22,117 nt of DNA from an uncultured Sutterella sp. GTDB lineage: Bacteria > Pseudomonadota > Gammaproteobacteria > Burkholderiales > Burkholderiaceae_F. Under the pieces are notes generated by a model. That model saw only the letters and a list, made by a program, of their open reading frames with translations. It searched no databases and was not told where the DNA came from. The stretch spans positions 1 to 22,117 of the forward strand of contig URFF01000024.1 in the NCBI GenBank assembly GCA_900546995.1. The letters run 5' to 3'. The first letter of the stretch is position 1, and each line of letters opens with the position of its first letter. A program made the position numbers and the translations under genes. Below, piece by piece: positions 1 to 7,452 of this stretch.

Positions 1-1973
1 GTGCTTATGAAAAGCGAGATGCTCAGTACCTTCTGATTAAAGCACCTCCGGCCTCGGGTAAGTCACGTGCTTTGATGTTCATAGCCTTGGATAAGGTTAT
101 GAAACAAGGACTAGAAAAAGTCATCATTGCTGTACCAGAAATGTCAATTGGCGGTTCTTTCAAAGATACTGAATTAATGAAATCCGGTTTCTTTGCTGAT
201 TGGCATGTTGATCCAGAATACAACCTTTGCACACCGGGCAGCGACGGTAAGGTTGATCAGGTCAAAGCTTTCATGAAGGACAAGGATGCGCATTATTTAA
301 TCTGTACGCATGCCACCTTCCGATTTGCCTATGAAAAAATCGCCGATCCCAAGTTATTTAATAAAACTCTGATTGCCATAGATGAGTTCCATCACACATC
401 CGCAGAGGAAGGCAATATTCTCGGCAGAATCATTGATGATTTGATGGATCGATCAACCGCCCATATTGTGGCGATGACCGGCTCCTATTTCCGAGGCGAC
501 GCCGTGCCTATTCTCCGCCCGGAAGATGAGGCCAAATTTACACAAGTCACTTACACTTACTACGAACAGTTAAACGGCTACAAGTACCTTAAGTCCTTAG
601 GGATTGGTCATCACTTTTATCAAGGGCGTTATTTTGACGCTATTAAAGAAGTGTTGGATCTGGACAAGAAGACAATCGTTCATATCCCAAATGTCAATGC
701 CATGGAGTCCACTGGCCTCAAGCTCGATGAGGTTGACCGGATCATAGATGTGATTGGGAAAGTTGTTAGCCAAGATCCTGATACCGGCATTTTTACAGTG
801 CGCACCAAAGCTGGCAAGCTTCTTAAGGTTGCTGACCTTGTGAACGACTCCCCTATCCGCGTCAATGTTCTTCAGTACCTTCGAAACATCAAAGAGAAGG
901 ACGAAATGGACATCATCATCGCTTTGGGCATGGCCAAAGAAGGTTTCGACTGGCCGTGGTGCGAGCACGTATTAACTGTTGGGTACCGTTCATCACTCAC
1001 AGAAATCATTCAGATTATCGGTCGTGCAACCCGAGATTGCGTCGGCAAAACTCATGCCCAGTTCACGAATTTAATTGCTCAGCCGGATGCTGAAGACGAA
1101 GACGTGAAAACGTCAGTCAATAATATGCTCAAGGCCATTACCGTTTCTCTTTTAATGGAACAGGTCTTAGCTCCCAACATTACCTTTAAACCTCGCTCGC
1201 TAATCGGAGTGAAGGAAGTCATTCCACCGGGAACGGTCATTATTGAAGACACTGATAATCCTGTTTCTCCACGAGTAGCAAAGATTCTCCAGGAAGGTGG
1301 AGTTCAAGACGTTATCACAGCAGTTATTCAAGACACGAAGACTGTTGGTCCGATGATTGTCGAAGAGCAACAACCAAAACTTTTCACAGAAGTGGATATT
1401 CCTAAGATCGTCACTCGACTTTATCCAGACTTAACTCCTGAAGAAGCAAAACATGTTGCCTCTGCAGCTCAAACGGAAATGGTCATTCACTCCAATGGTG
1501 GACTCATTGATGAAAAAGATTTGCCTCCCGGTGTGGTAATTCATGATCCCAAGGGTGGCGAAGAAACCACGGAAGAAGGGTCAGAAGACACTGAAAGATC
1601 AGATGAACGAGAACGTGAACCTCAAAAAGGTGCCTCTCAATTCTTAAAGGTTGGAGAAAAGTTCGTCAACATTGAGAAGTTGGATATCGACCTGATTGCC
1701 CAAATTAATCCTTTCCAAGGAGCCTATGAGATCTTGTCTAAATCGGTTAATGCTCCGATGCTGAAAACCATTCAGGATATTGTGGTCTCCAATCGATCCG
1801 GCATGGATGAAAATGAAGCTGTTCTTCTGTGGCCAAATATAGAAGAATTTGTAAAGGAATATGGAATTCCCCCTTCCATCACCTCCAACGATCCGTATGA
1901 AAAACGTCTTGCCGAAGCTTTAGCTTTTATCAAGATGAAAAAAGCAGAACGTCTGGCAGCTCAACAGCAATAA
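1..1973 (+). CDS. DEAH-type superfamily 2 helicase, 5' end outside window
   Basis: The reading frame is open from position 3 with no stop upstream, so the gene begins before the window; the internal TTG and ATG codons near 72 are not the real start. A Walker A loop reading APPASGKS lies at 42-65, a DEFH box (motif II) at 381-392, a motif III-like MTGS near 471-482, and motif VI QIIGRATRD at 1011-1037. These define an SF2 DEAD/DEAH helicase related to the R subunits of type III restriction systems. After the helicase core (about nt 1100) comes a long C-terminal part with an acidic, Glu-rich linker (about 1555-1620) that I do not recognise. The gene is 12 nt upstream of a GIY-YIG nuclease gene, so the pair probably works together as an ATP-driven nuclease acting on DNA. 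That role is inferred; no methyltransferase is visible, although one could lie to the left. Confidence 0.85.
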   Translation, partial: AYEKRDAQYLLIKAPPASGKSRALMFIALDKVMKQGLEKVIIAVPEMSIGGSFKDTELMKSGFFADWHVDPEYNLCTPGSDGKVDQVKAFMKDKDAHYLICTHATFRFAYEKIADPKLFNKTLIAIDEFHHTSAEEGNILGRIIDDLMDRSTAHIVAMTGSYFRGDAVPILRPEDEAKFTQVTYTYYEQLNGYKYLKSLGIGHHFYQGRYFDAIKEVLDLDKKTIVHIPNVNAMESTGLKLDEVDRIIDVIGKVVSQDPDTGIFTVRTKAGKLLKVADLVNDSPIRVNVLQYLRNIKEKDEMDIIIALGMAKEGFDWPWCEHVLTVGYRSSLTEIIQIIGRATRDCVGKTHAQFTNLIAQPDAEDEDVKTSVNNMLKAITVSLLMEQVLAPNITFKPRSLIGVKEVIPPGTVIIEDTDNPVSPRVAKILQEGGVQDVITAVIQDTKTVGPMIVEEQQPKLFTEVDIPKIVTRLYPDLTPEEAKHVASAAQTEMVIHSNGGLIDEKDLPPGVVIHDPKGGEETTEEGSEDTERSDEREREPQKGASQFLKVGEKFVNIEKLDIDLIAQINPFQGAYEILSKSVNAPMLKTIQDIVVSNRSGMDENEAVLLWPNIEEFVKEYGIPPSITSNDPYEKRLAEALAFIKMKKAERLAAQQQ

Positions 1974-1985
1974 GAAGGCAGGGTT

Positions 1986-3224
1986 ATGGAACGTAAAGTA
2001 CCAACTTGTTTAGACGACATCTTAAATGGCGGTGCATTTGATTCATTAGGTTTGTTGGCTGATGTTCAGCCGGCAAAGCCTAAGACTGCGCCGGTTCAGT
2101 CAAAGGTTCGTAGCGCTTTCCAGGAAATTGTTGATTTCCGAACTAAAAATGGCAGGGCACCGGATTTAAAAGCCACCAATCTGTCAGAAAAAATGTTGGC
2201 AGCCAGATTAATGGCATATCGAAATAATCCGGTTAATGCTGCACAGGTTAAGGATTTGGATTGCTATGGCCTTCTTAATGTTGAGAAGGTGAAGGTTACT
2301 GAGACGACAAATGCTACATCTAGCGTCAGTTCATTGGATGACATTCTCAATAGTTCCAATCCTTTGCTTGACGATGTTGACCCTTCTATTCTGAAAATTC
2401 AGCACGTTTCTAAGCAATCAGCTGAAGATCGTGTTTGGCCGGATGAAATTGCCTCTAGGAAACCCTGTGAAGATTTCTACAACTTTGAAAAGTTGTTCCA
2501 GGACACTCAACGAGACATTATTAATCGCAAGATAGAGGTGACCCGATTTAAGAGTGAAAAACAGGTCGAAGTTGGCGATTTCTTCATTCTGAGTGGATTA
2601 ATTTGCTTTGTGGATTCGGTTATTGAAGATACAAAAGAAACGTCAGCACGAGAAAATCCACGTCTTCGGGTCATATTTGAAAATGGCATTGAAACCAACA
2701 TCCTCAAGCGTTCATTAGCTAGAGCTCTTTACAAAGATCCTAATGGTCGGCGTATTGTTCCGGACGCTGAGTCAGTTACACGTAAATTGCAAGGTTTGTC
2801 GCATAAAGACAAACCAACCGGCTGCATATACATTTTGGCTAGTGAAACCAAAGCTCCAGCTCTCGTTAACCTGAAGCTTCAAGGTCGATTGGTCAAGATC
2901 GGATATTCCAGTCAAGCGGTAGAAGAGCGCATTAAGAATGCTGAAAATGATCCGACTTATTTAGAGGCTCCGGTAAAAATCTTGGCTTCCTTGGATTGTT
3001 ACAACCTTAATCCTCAAAAGGTGGAGCATTTGATTCATGCTTTTTTGGCTAAACAGCGTTTGAATATGACTCTGATTAGCTCAAAGGGCGTTGCCTACAA
3101 GCCTACGGAGTGGTTCATGGTTGATCGGGATACGGCGATTGCTGTGGCGGAGCACATTGTGGCTGGCGATATTATGAATTACCGTATGGACAATACAACG
3201 GGTCAGATCAAGCGAGTTCGCTAG
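1986..3224 (+). CDS. GIY-YIG nuclease family protein (T5orf172-like) with long N-terminal extension
   Basis: This 412-aa protein has a C-terminal GIY-YIG domain at about residues 278-385. The first motif is CIYIL (Tyr282), the second VKIGYS (Tyr307), followed by Arg315 in VEERI and Glu347 in VEHLIH, which fit the Tyr/Tyr/Arg/Glu catalytic set of the family. The KPTEWF stretch near 372-377 is typical of the T5orf172 branch. Residues 1-275 are not recognised; the short motif LDDILN occurs twice there (residues 9-14 and 117-122). The gene follows the helicase by 12 nt and precedes the next gene by 9 nt, so the three form one operon. A cut-and-unwind defence or restriction function is plausible by analogy with other helicase-nuclease pairs, but the substrate cannot be read from sequence. 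Confidence 0.8.
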   Translation: MERKVPTCLDDILNGGAFDSLGLLADVQPAKPKTAPVQSKVRSAFQEIVDFRTKNGRAPDLKATNLSEKMLAARLMAYRNNPVNAAQVKDLDCYGLLNVEKVKVTETTNATSSVSSLDDILNSSNPLLDDVDPSILKIQHVSKQSAEDRVWPDEIASRKPCEDFYNFEKLFQDTQRDIINRKIEVTRFKSEKQVEVGDFFILSGLICFVDSVIEDTKETSARENPRLRVIFENGIETNILKRSLARALYKDPNGRRIVPDAESVTRKLQGLSHKDKPTGCIYILASETKAPALVNLKLQGRLVKIGYSSQAVEERIKNAENDPTYLEAPVKILASLDCYNLNPQKVEHLIHAFLAKQRLNMTLISSKGVAYKPTEWFMVDRDTAIAVAEHIVAGDIMNYRMDNTTGQIKRVR

Positions 3225-3233
3225 GGTTTAATA

Positions 3234-4181
3234 ATGAGTTATCAAGAAACAGTTAGATGGATATTTAATAATGTTAAAGCTCTCCTTGGTCGGTTTGAAT
3301 ACATTGATCGACCCAAGGGTTCAGTTCCTCTTTATAACCGAGATTTGACAGTCGCATTATTCACAAAAGAACTCGTTGATTTATTTGACTTCACTGAAGC
3401 GGAAAAAGTTCAAACTTGTCTAACTATTTTGGAAGAACTATATGGTAATGAGAGTGGAGGAAAGCTGTACAAAATAGCAATTTTAAAGGCAGAGCCAATG
3501 CCATCTATTGATCGAACAAAGGACGATTTGGCAATTGCTGAGGTAATCTCATGGTTTAAATCAGAGCGGATGCAGGGATACTGGCCTTTTATCTTCGATT
3601 TCTCGAAGAACCTAATTGATAATCCCTTGGTTGTATCAGTAGTGAATAACGGAGCAATCAATGAAAAAACAGATTTATTTTTGCTGCACTCCAAATTGAG
3701 ATCCTTGAGAAACAAGTGGGTGGGAAATTTTTGTGCTGAAAGTACCTATGAATTGAAGTCATTGCGATTACTCTTAAAAATTATTCTGAGTGATATTTAT
3801 CCGAAGGCAATCAATAAAAATTCAGATTATTTTGATGCACGCCAGATACCATTTGTGGCTCAGGCTCTTTGTGTGTGGTGGCTGATGCCTGCTTATAAGG
3901 AGTATTCAGTCCAAGAAACGCTGGTACAAGATTTTTTAAGCTTGTGGCAATGTTTATGGGTTAATCCAGAGGTCAACGATTACGAAAATATCCAATTTGC
4001 CGGACAATATATTTTTAATCCCGAGAATGTTCTATTTTGTGAACCTGAAATGCAAGAGCTCGTTAATCATTTAGACGTATTCCTAAAAGTTGAAAGGGTA
4101 GACATTTCTAATCCAAGCAGCTACAGCTTAAGAAAGCTAGAAACTATTCAATCACAGATAATAATCTGCTCAAAACCTTAA
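3234..4181 (+). CDS. Unrecognised 315-aa protein, third gene of the helicase/GIY-YIG operon
   Basis: I do not recognise this protein. It starts with ATG 9 nt after the nuclease stop codon and is in the same direction, so it is almost certainly co-transcribed and translated from the same message. It is a soluble, mostly helical-looking protein rich in Leu, aromatic and charged residues; I see no signal peptide, convincing membrane segment, nucleotide-binding loop or metal-binding cluster. Codon use is AT-rich compared with the nuclease upstream. Its constant partners in other genomes, if any, would be the best guide to its job; possibilities are a specificity, sensor or inhibitor subunit of the helicase-nuclease system. 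Confidence 0.7.
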   Translation: MSYQETVRWIFNNVKALLGRFEYIDRPKGSVPLYNRDLTVALFTKELVDLFDFTEAEKVQTCLTILEELYGNESGGKLYKIAILKAEPMPSIDRTKDDLAIAEVISWFKSERMQGYWPFIFDFSKNLIDNPLVVSVVNNGAINEKTDLFLLHSKLRSLRNKWVGNFCAESTYELKSLRLLLKIILSDIYPKAINKNSDYFDARQIPFVAQALCVWWLMPAYKEYSVQETLVQDFLSLWQCLWVNPEVNDYENIQFAGQYIFNPENVLFCEPEMQELVNHLDVFLKVERVDISNPSSYSLRKLETIQSQIIICSKP

Positions 4182-4269
4182 TGTGAAAGGGCTAAGCTTG
4201 AAAGATTTTGGAAGATTTAGTCATTCACTTAATAATCTAATTGCGTTCTTTAAGTCAAAAAAGCGTCTT

Positions 4270-4842
4270 TTATGAAAGAATTTGAGACACAGGAATTAAA
4301 ACAAATATTGAGCATATTAAAACCACAGTAATCCAAAATATTGCATTATTGACCTTCATAAATTGCTTAATTTTCCCTCCACATAAAGGGCAATAGGACG
4401 CGCAGGGGGCTCCACGATAAAAAGTCATTCTAGGATTTACGCGTTTTCCACAATGGGGGCAAAGCTCCTTTCCGTTATCCTGCACATCACCGTGAGAAAG
4501 TAACTCAATAGTTTCAATGCTTTGAGCCTGTCCCTGTTTATTTAAACGCTTGGATACTATGAATTCAACACGATCTCCAGCAACTGGAATCCATTCGCCA
4601 GTGATGGCATTAAACCCTAGATGATAACGTTGACCATTAGATCCATTTACAAAACCGAATCCTTTTGTCCGGTCATAAAAAATAATCGTTCCCTTTAGTT
4701 TTACAGTGGCTGCTTTGTTTAAATTCGACATAACTATTACTCGTTCAACATGTGAAACAACCTCTGTTTCACGTAATACCAACTCTACTATCACATTTTT
4801 TTTAACGATTCCCTTAACAGGGAATTTCTTTGTCGGCGGCAT
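4270..4842 (-). CDS. Cold-shock-domain protein with zinc ribbon and C-terminal membrane segment
   Basis: The longest frame is 190 aa, but the ATG at residue 38 (nt 4731) is a strong alternative start, giving 153 aa, because the cold-shock domain begins just after it and the 37 extra residues resemble nothing. The domain covers about residues 47-115 and carries the RNP1-like motif KGFGFV (60-65). It is followed by a cysteine cluster (CPHC at 128-131, CPLC at 151-154, plus Cys147) that looks like a zinc ribbon, and one hydrophobic segment at about 167-188. This suggests a nucleic-acid-binding protein tethered to the inner membrane. The gene begins 15 nt after the recombinase stop codon and may be read with it. 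No Shine-Dalgarno is obvious at either start. Substrate unknown. Confidence 0.75.
   Translation of the reverse strand: MPPTKKFPVKGIVKKNVIVELVLRETEVVSHVERVIVMSNLNKAATVKLKGTIIFYDRTKGFGFVNGSNGQRYHLGFNAITGEWIPVAGDRVEFIVSKRLNKQGQAQSIETIELLSHGDVQDNGKELCPHCGKRVNPRMTFYRGAPCASYCPLCGGKIKQFMKVNNAIFWITVVLICSIFVLIPVSQILS
4752..4772. repeat. Inverted repeat upstream of the internal start of the cold-shock-domain gene
   Basis: GTGAAAC at 4752-4758 is repeated in inverse as GTTTCAC at 4766-4772 around a 7-nt centre. It lies 21 nt upstream of the ATG at 4731, inside the part that would be coding only if the long start is used. It could be an operator or an mRNA hairpin of the shorter gene, and slightly favours the internal start. 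Chance occurrence is possible for arms of this length. Confidence 0.4.
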
Positions 4843-4857
4843 GAAGTATTCAAACGA

Positions 4858-5820
4858 TTAAATATTTAATTGTTTTGACAGTTGCTTAACGGCTTCCTCT
4901 CCACGTTTGTCATAACGTTGCGTTGTAAGAATACTGGCGTGTCCCATGGCTTGACGAACCACATTTACATCGCCCCCTAATTCAAAGAGTCGAGTCGCGT
5001 AGGTTCTTCTCAAATCATGGGGCGCGAAAACTTCCAATCCAAATTCTTTCGCTCTGGTACGCAAGATTTTAAAAATTGCATCCTCTGTCAAGCTCTTTGA
5101 AGGATTGAGCTTTCCACCTTTGGACATGGAACAAAACAGCTCCTCCACTCCGAGAACTTCGTCACGGACTTCTTTCCAACGAATCACTCTCTGCCAAACT
5201 GCGTCCGAGCAGTACACAGTGCGTTCTTTGTTCCCCTTGCCCATCACAAGAATGGACTGTTCTTTGGGATTCAGAGACGAAGTTCTCAATGAGGCAATCT
5301 CCGATCTTCTGAGACCGCAACCGATTCCCAAGGCAATAATGGCGGCATCACGGATTCCCTTAGTATCAGACTTCATCTCACAACCGACAATGAGCCGTGA
5401 AGACTCAACCGGTGTTAAAGCTCGCCCCTTAGTTACACGAGAACCCCTTGCGCCTTTGATCGCTTGGATGACTGTGAACTCATGATCGGTCATCAAATTT
5501 GCCATCCAAGCCTGTCGAGCCACGCCTTTCAATACGGATAAAGCCAAATTGATTGTTGCCGGCGACTTCTTTTCAATTTCCCATTTGGTTTTCAAAGCCA
5601 ATAACTCAGGTTGACGGATTTTCTCCCACGGCGTTGATAGCCAATCTGCATAACCAAAAATTCTTGCCAAATGATTTAAAAGCTGACCGACCTTGTCCCG
5701 TGACTGTTTTGTCCCGAGAGTCATCATGTAAAGAAGAGCAGGATTTTGACTTTTTGATCGTTCTGTGGCGAGTTTCCCATTCGGCGAATAATCCAATACC
5801 AAAACATCTGTGTTCACCAT
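4858..5820 (-). CDS. Tyrosine recombinase / phage-type integrase
   Basis: This 320-aa protein has the size and order of a XerC/D-like integrase: an N-terminal core-binding region (about 35-125) and a C-terminal catalytic domain. Visible catalytic residues are Arg171 (GLRRSE), Lys195 (GKGNK), His268 and Arg271 (HDLRR), His294 (GHAS) and the nucleophile Tyr303 (TTQRY), so the enzyme should be active. I chose the ATG at 5820 because GGGAG stands 4-5 nt before it; the frame could extend to a GTG at 5868, but that codon has no ribosome site. The gene may move the island or a smaller module within it. It is not next to the tRNA-like site at 15,891, so the link to that site is only a possibility. 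Confidence 0.9.
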   Translation of the reverse strand: MVNTDVLVLDYSPNGKLATERSKSQNPALLYMMTLGTKQSRDKVGQLLNHLARIFGYADWLSTPWEKIRQPELLALKTKWEIEKKSPATINLALSVLKGVARQAWMANLMTDHEFTVIQAIKGARGSRVTKGRALTPVESSRLIVGCEMKSDTKGIRDAAIIALGIGCGLRRSEIASLRTSSLNPKEQSILVMGKGNKERTVYCSDAVWQRVIRWKEVRDEVLGVEELFCSMSKGGKLNPSKSLTEDAIFKILRTRAKEFGLEVFAPHDLRRTYATRLFELGGDVNVVRQAMGHASILTTQRYDKRGEEAVKQLSKQLNI

Positions 5821-5874
5821 TTTTCTCCCAAAAGACTCTTTCCGGTAACAATCAATTTTTGGCTCCACAAGTCA

Positions 5875-5892
5875 CGGAAATGGATATTTCCG
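5875..5892. repeat. Short perfect inverted repeat between exported-protein gene and integrase gene
   Basis: CGGAAAT (5875-5881) and ATTTCCG (5886-5892) flank the 4-nt centre GGAT. It sits in the 89-nt gap between the end of the exported-protein gene and the integrase start. There is no following T-run on either strand, so it is more likely an operator or a weak hairpin than a terminator. Confidence 0.35.
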
Positions 5893-5909
5893 ATAGCAAA
5901 ATTAGCCCT

Positions 5910-6464
5910 TTAGAGAAGTGTTTCAAGATCTTTTTTATCGTTAGCTTTTTGCTCGGCTTCTTTTTGTTTTGTTTGGTCCCAAATCTTTGCAGGCATAAAC
6001 AAAACAATCCCTGTCGGTTCAAAATGAGCCTCGTTAAGTAAAATGCTGAAGTTGCCTGCCTTAAATTCGACCCGCTTGCTACCGACAAAAGGAATTTTCT
6101 CCGAGACAGGAGAGCCGTAATTCTTTTTAAGCGCATCAAAATATGTCATGAAGGTTTTACCCGCTATGTCTTTGTGGTAAACAATTTCCACAAAAATGAC
6201 CTTTTTATCTAACCCCGGAATAACATTTACCGATTCAAGCTTTGGGAGGTTATAACAAACGGAACTGACTGAATAAGCAGTCAAACCGGCTGCCCAATTT
6301 TTAGTACCGTACTGACAACCTTTTTTGTCAAGGGATTGAAGATAGTCATCAATGACCGTCTCTCCAATAACAATTTCATTTAAAACTTTGTTATCAGCAG
6401 CACCGGCTATGATGGATGCTGAACACAAAATAGCTGAAAGTAACAAAGATAAGCCTCGTTTCAT
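5910..6464 (-). CDS. Small exported (periplasmic) protein of unknown function
   Basis: This 184-aa protein opens with a classical signal peptide: MKRG, a hydrophobic core (LSLLLSAILCSASIIAG) and a likely cut after AGA-A near residues 21-23. The mature part has two cysteines (about 50 and 70) that could form a disulfide, and a charged, Lys/Glu-rich tail. I do not recognise a family. The ATG is preceded by GGAG at a good distance. It starts 19 nt after the stop of the RloB-like gene and is probably co-transcribed with it, which is unexpected because RloB proteins are cytoplasmic and usually paired with an ATPase. Confidence 0.75.
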   Translation of the reverse strand: MKRGLSLLLSAILCSASIIAGAADNKVLNEIVIGETVIDDYLQSLDKKGCQYGTKNWAAGLTAYSVSSVCYNLPKLESVNVIPGLDKKVIFVEIVYHKDIAGKTFMTYFDALKKNYGSPVSEKIPFVGSKRVEFKAGNFSILLNEAHFEPTGIVLFMPAKIWDQTKQKEAEQKANDKKDLETLL

Positions 6465-6483
6465 TTCATTCTCCTTTAAGAAA

Positions 6484-7230
6484 CTAGTTTTGATGATTTA
6501 TTGGTGAAAATAATTGAGCTTCAAGGCGCTTTTGTTCGCAGTACTCAAACCATTTATGACCAACAAATTCTTCTGCAGCCATTTCATCTTGAGTCGCTAA
6601 TTTGGCAATGGCTGTTAAAACTTCCGGCATTAAGCTCCCAAATGCGAATACGTCTTGGTGCAAGTCTGTTTGGGTGCATTGTTCGAGGGCGAGATCCATT
6701 TTGGATCGAAGCGTTTTTAAGTATTTCGTGCTTGTCTTTGAATAGTCTTGCCATTTCCGCCTTAACGAATCAAACATATATTGCGGATTAACGACAAGCT
6801 CGACTGTGGTGACTATTTTTTCCAAATGGGGTTGACCATCAATGTAGTTTTCCTGCCGGTCTATCACCACTTTTTGAGATCTTGGCAAGTTCGGTAGTAT
6901 GGTGAAGTGCATCAAAAACCATGCTTCAATACACGGGTTTGTCCAACATAAACGCAGATAGGGGAAAAGTTTGGATGTCTCAACCGCCCGGTGAAAAGTT
7001 TCGTGTTCGTCCCGGTCGTACACGATCCAGACTTCGGAGTAGGGTTCATTCATTTTCTCTGCCCAAAGAAATTCTTTGACGGCTTCCTTCAACATTAAAT
7101 AGGGCTCATTGTGTTGACAGCGCGTAATTTTTACTTGAGTTCTTACTTTGCATTCATCTGCCCACTCCCCCAAATAGTTAACTTCTGTTTGTCCCTCACA
7201 AAAAATCAATAATTTCTCAGTCCCGGTCAT
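6484..7230 (-). CDS. RloB-like Toprim-fold protein (putative OLD/AbiL-type nuclease subunit)
   Basis: The 248-aa protein shows the marks of the RloB family: CEGQTE at residues 11-16 (the Toprim glutamate), VWIVYDRDEH at 67-76 (the Toprim DxD), and NPCIEAWFLMHF at 98-109. Known relatives are found with an AAA-type ATPase (RloA/AbiLi type) in phage-defence or restriction-linked loci. Here no ATPase gene is adjacent on either side, so it is either a solitary version or one whose partner has been lost or replaced. The start is supported by CGGAGG shortly before ATG. It is transcribed divergently from the double-HTH regulator, with 222 nt between the two starts, so shared control is possible. Confidence 0.85.
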   Translation of the reverse strand: MTGTEKLLIFCEGQTEVNYLGEWADECKVRTQVKITRCQHNEPYLMLKEAVKEFLWAEKMNEPYSEVWIVYDRDEHETFHRAVETSKLFPYLRLCWTNPCIEAWFLMHFTILPNLPRSQKVVIDRQENYIDGQPHLEKIVTTVELVVNPQYMFDSLRRKWQDYSKTSTKYLKTLRSKMDLALEQCTQTDLHQDVFAFGSLMPEVLTAIAKLATQDEMAAEEFVGHKWFEYCEQKRLEAQLFSPINHQN

Positions 7231-7283
7231 ACAACCTCCGAGGATTTTCTAATTTAAATCTCTTAAACACATTATTTCCGTTT

Positions 7284-7304
7284 TTGACTTGAAAAATGTA
7301 TAAT
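7284..7304 (+). promoter_or_regulatory. Candidate -10 element upstream of the double-HTH regulator
   Basis: TATAAT at 7299-7304 is a perfect -10 hexamer about 150 nt before the regulator start. TTGACT at 7284-7289 looks like a -35 but lies only 9 nt away, too close for a normal sigma-70 promoter, and no better -35 is visible at 16-18 nt. The assignment of the -10 is therefore tentative. Confidence 0.35.
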
Positions 7305-7312
7305 CCAATTGT

Positions 7313-7327
7313 ACAGAAAATTTCTGT
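7313..7327. promoter_or_regulatory. Palindrome ACAGAAA-A-TTTCTGT, candidate operator
   Basis: Perfect 7-bp arms around a single central A, starting 9 nt downstream of the TATAAT hexamer, about where transcription would begin. This is the position expected for an operator through which the adjacent XRE-type regulator could repress its own operon and perhaps the divergent RloB gene. Binding is inferred from position and symmetry only. Confidence 0.5.
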
Positions 7328-7383
7328 TTTAGATTTGCATTTTTTATATTTTTGGCGAGAAAAGCTACTATTTCCCGTTGATT

Positions 7384-7396
7384 GTCCTACTAGGAC
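7384..7396. promoter_or_regulatory. Palindrome GTCCTA-C-TAGGAC, candidate second operator or leader element
   Basis: Perfect 6-bp arms around one central base, in the 5' leader 57 nt before the regulator's ATG. The sequence differs from the palindrome at 7313-7327, so if both are protein sites they need not bind the same protein; the regulator does have two different HTH domains. Confidence 0.4.
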
Positions 7397-7452
7397 GACC
7401 AGAGTTGAAATGATTGATAAAATTTAGCCAGTTTCTGCTTTGGAATTGAAAA

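Noticed and set aside
4182..4269. Bidirectional terminator between the convergent 315-aa gene and cold-shock gene
   Set aside because: Only weak AT-only pairings are visible and no GC-containing stem with a T-run.
7284..7304. TTGACT and TATAAT as a complete sigma-70 promoter
   Set aside because: The spacer is only 9 nt; both boxes cannot serve one polymerase. Only the -10 was kept, with low confidence.
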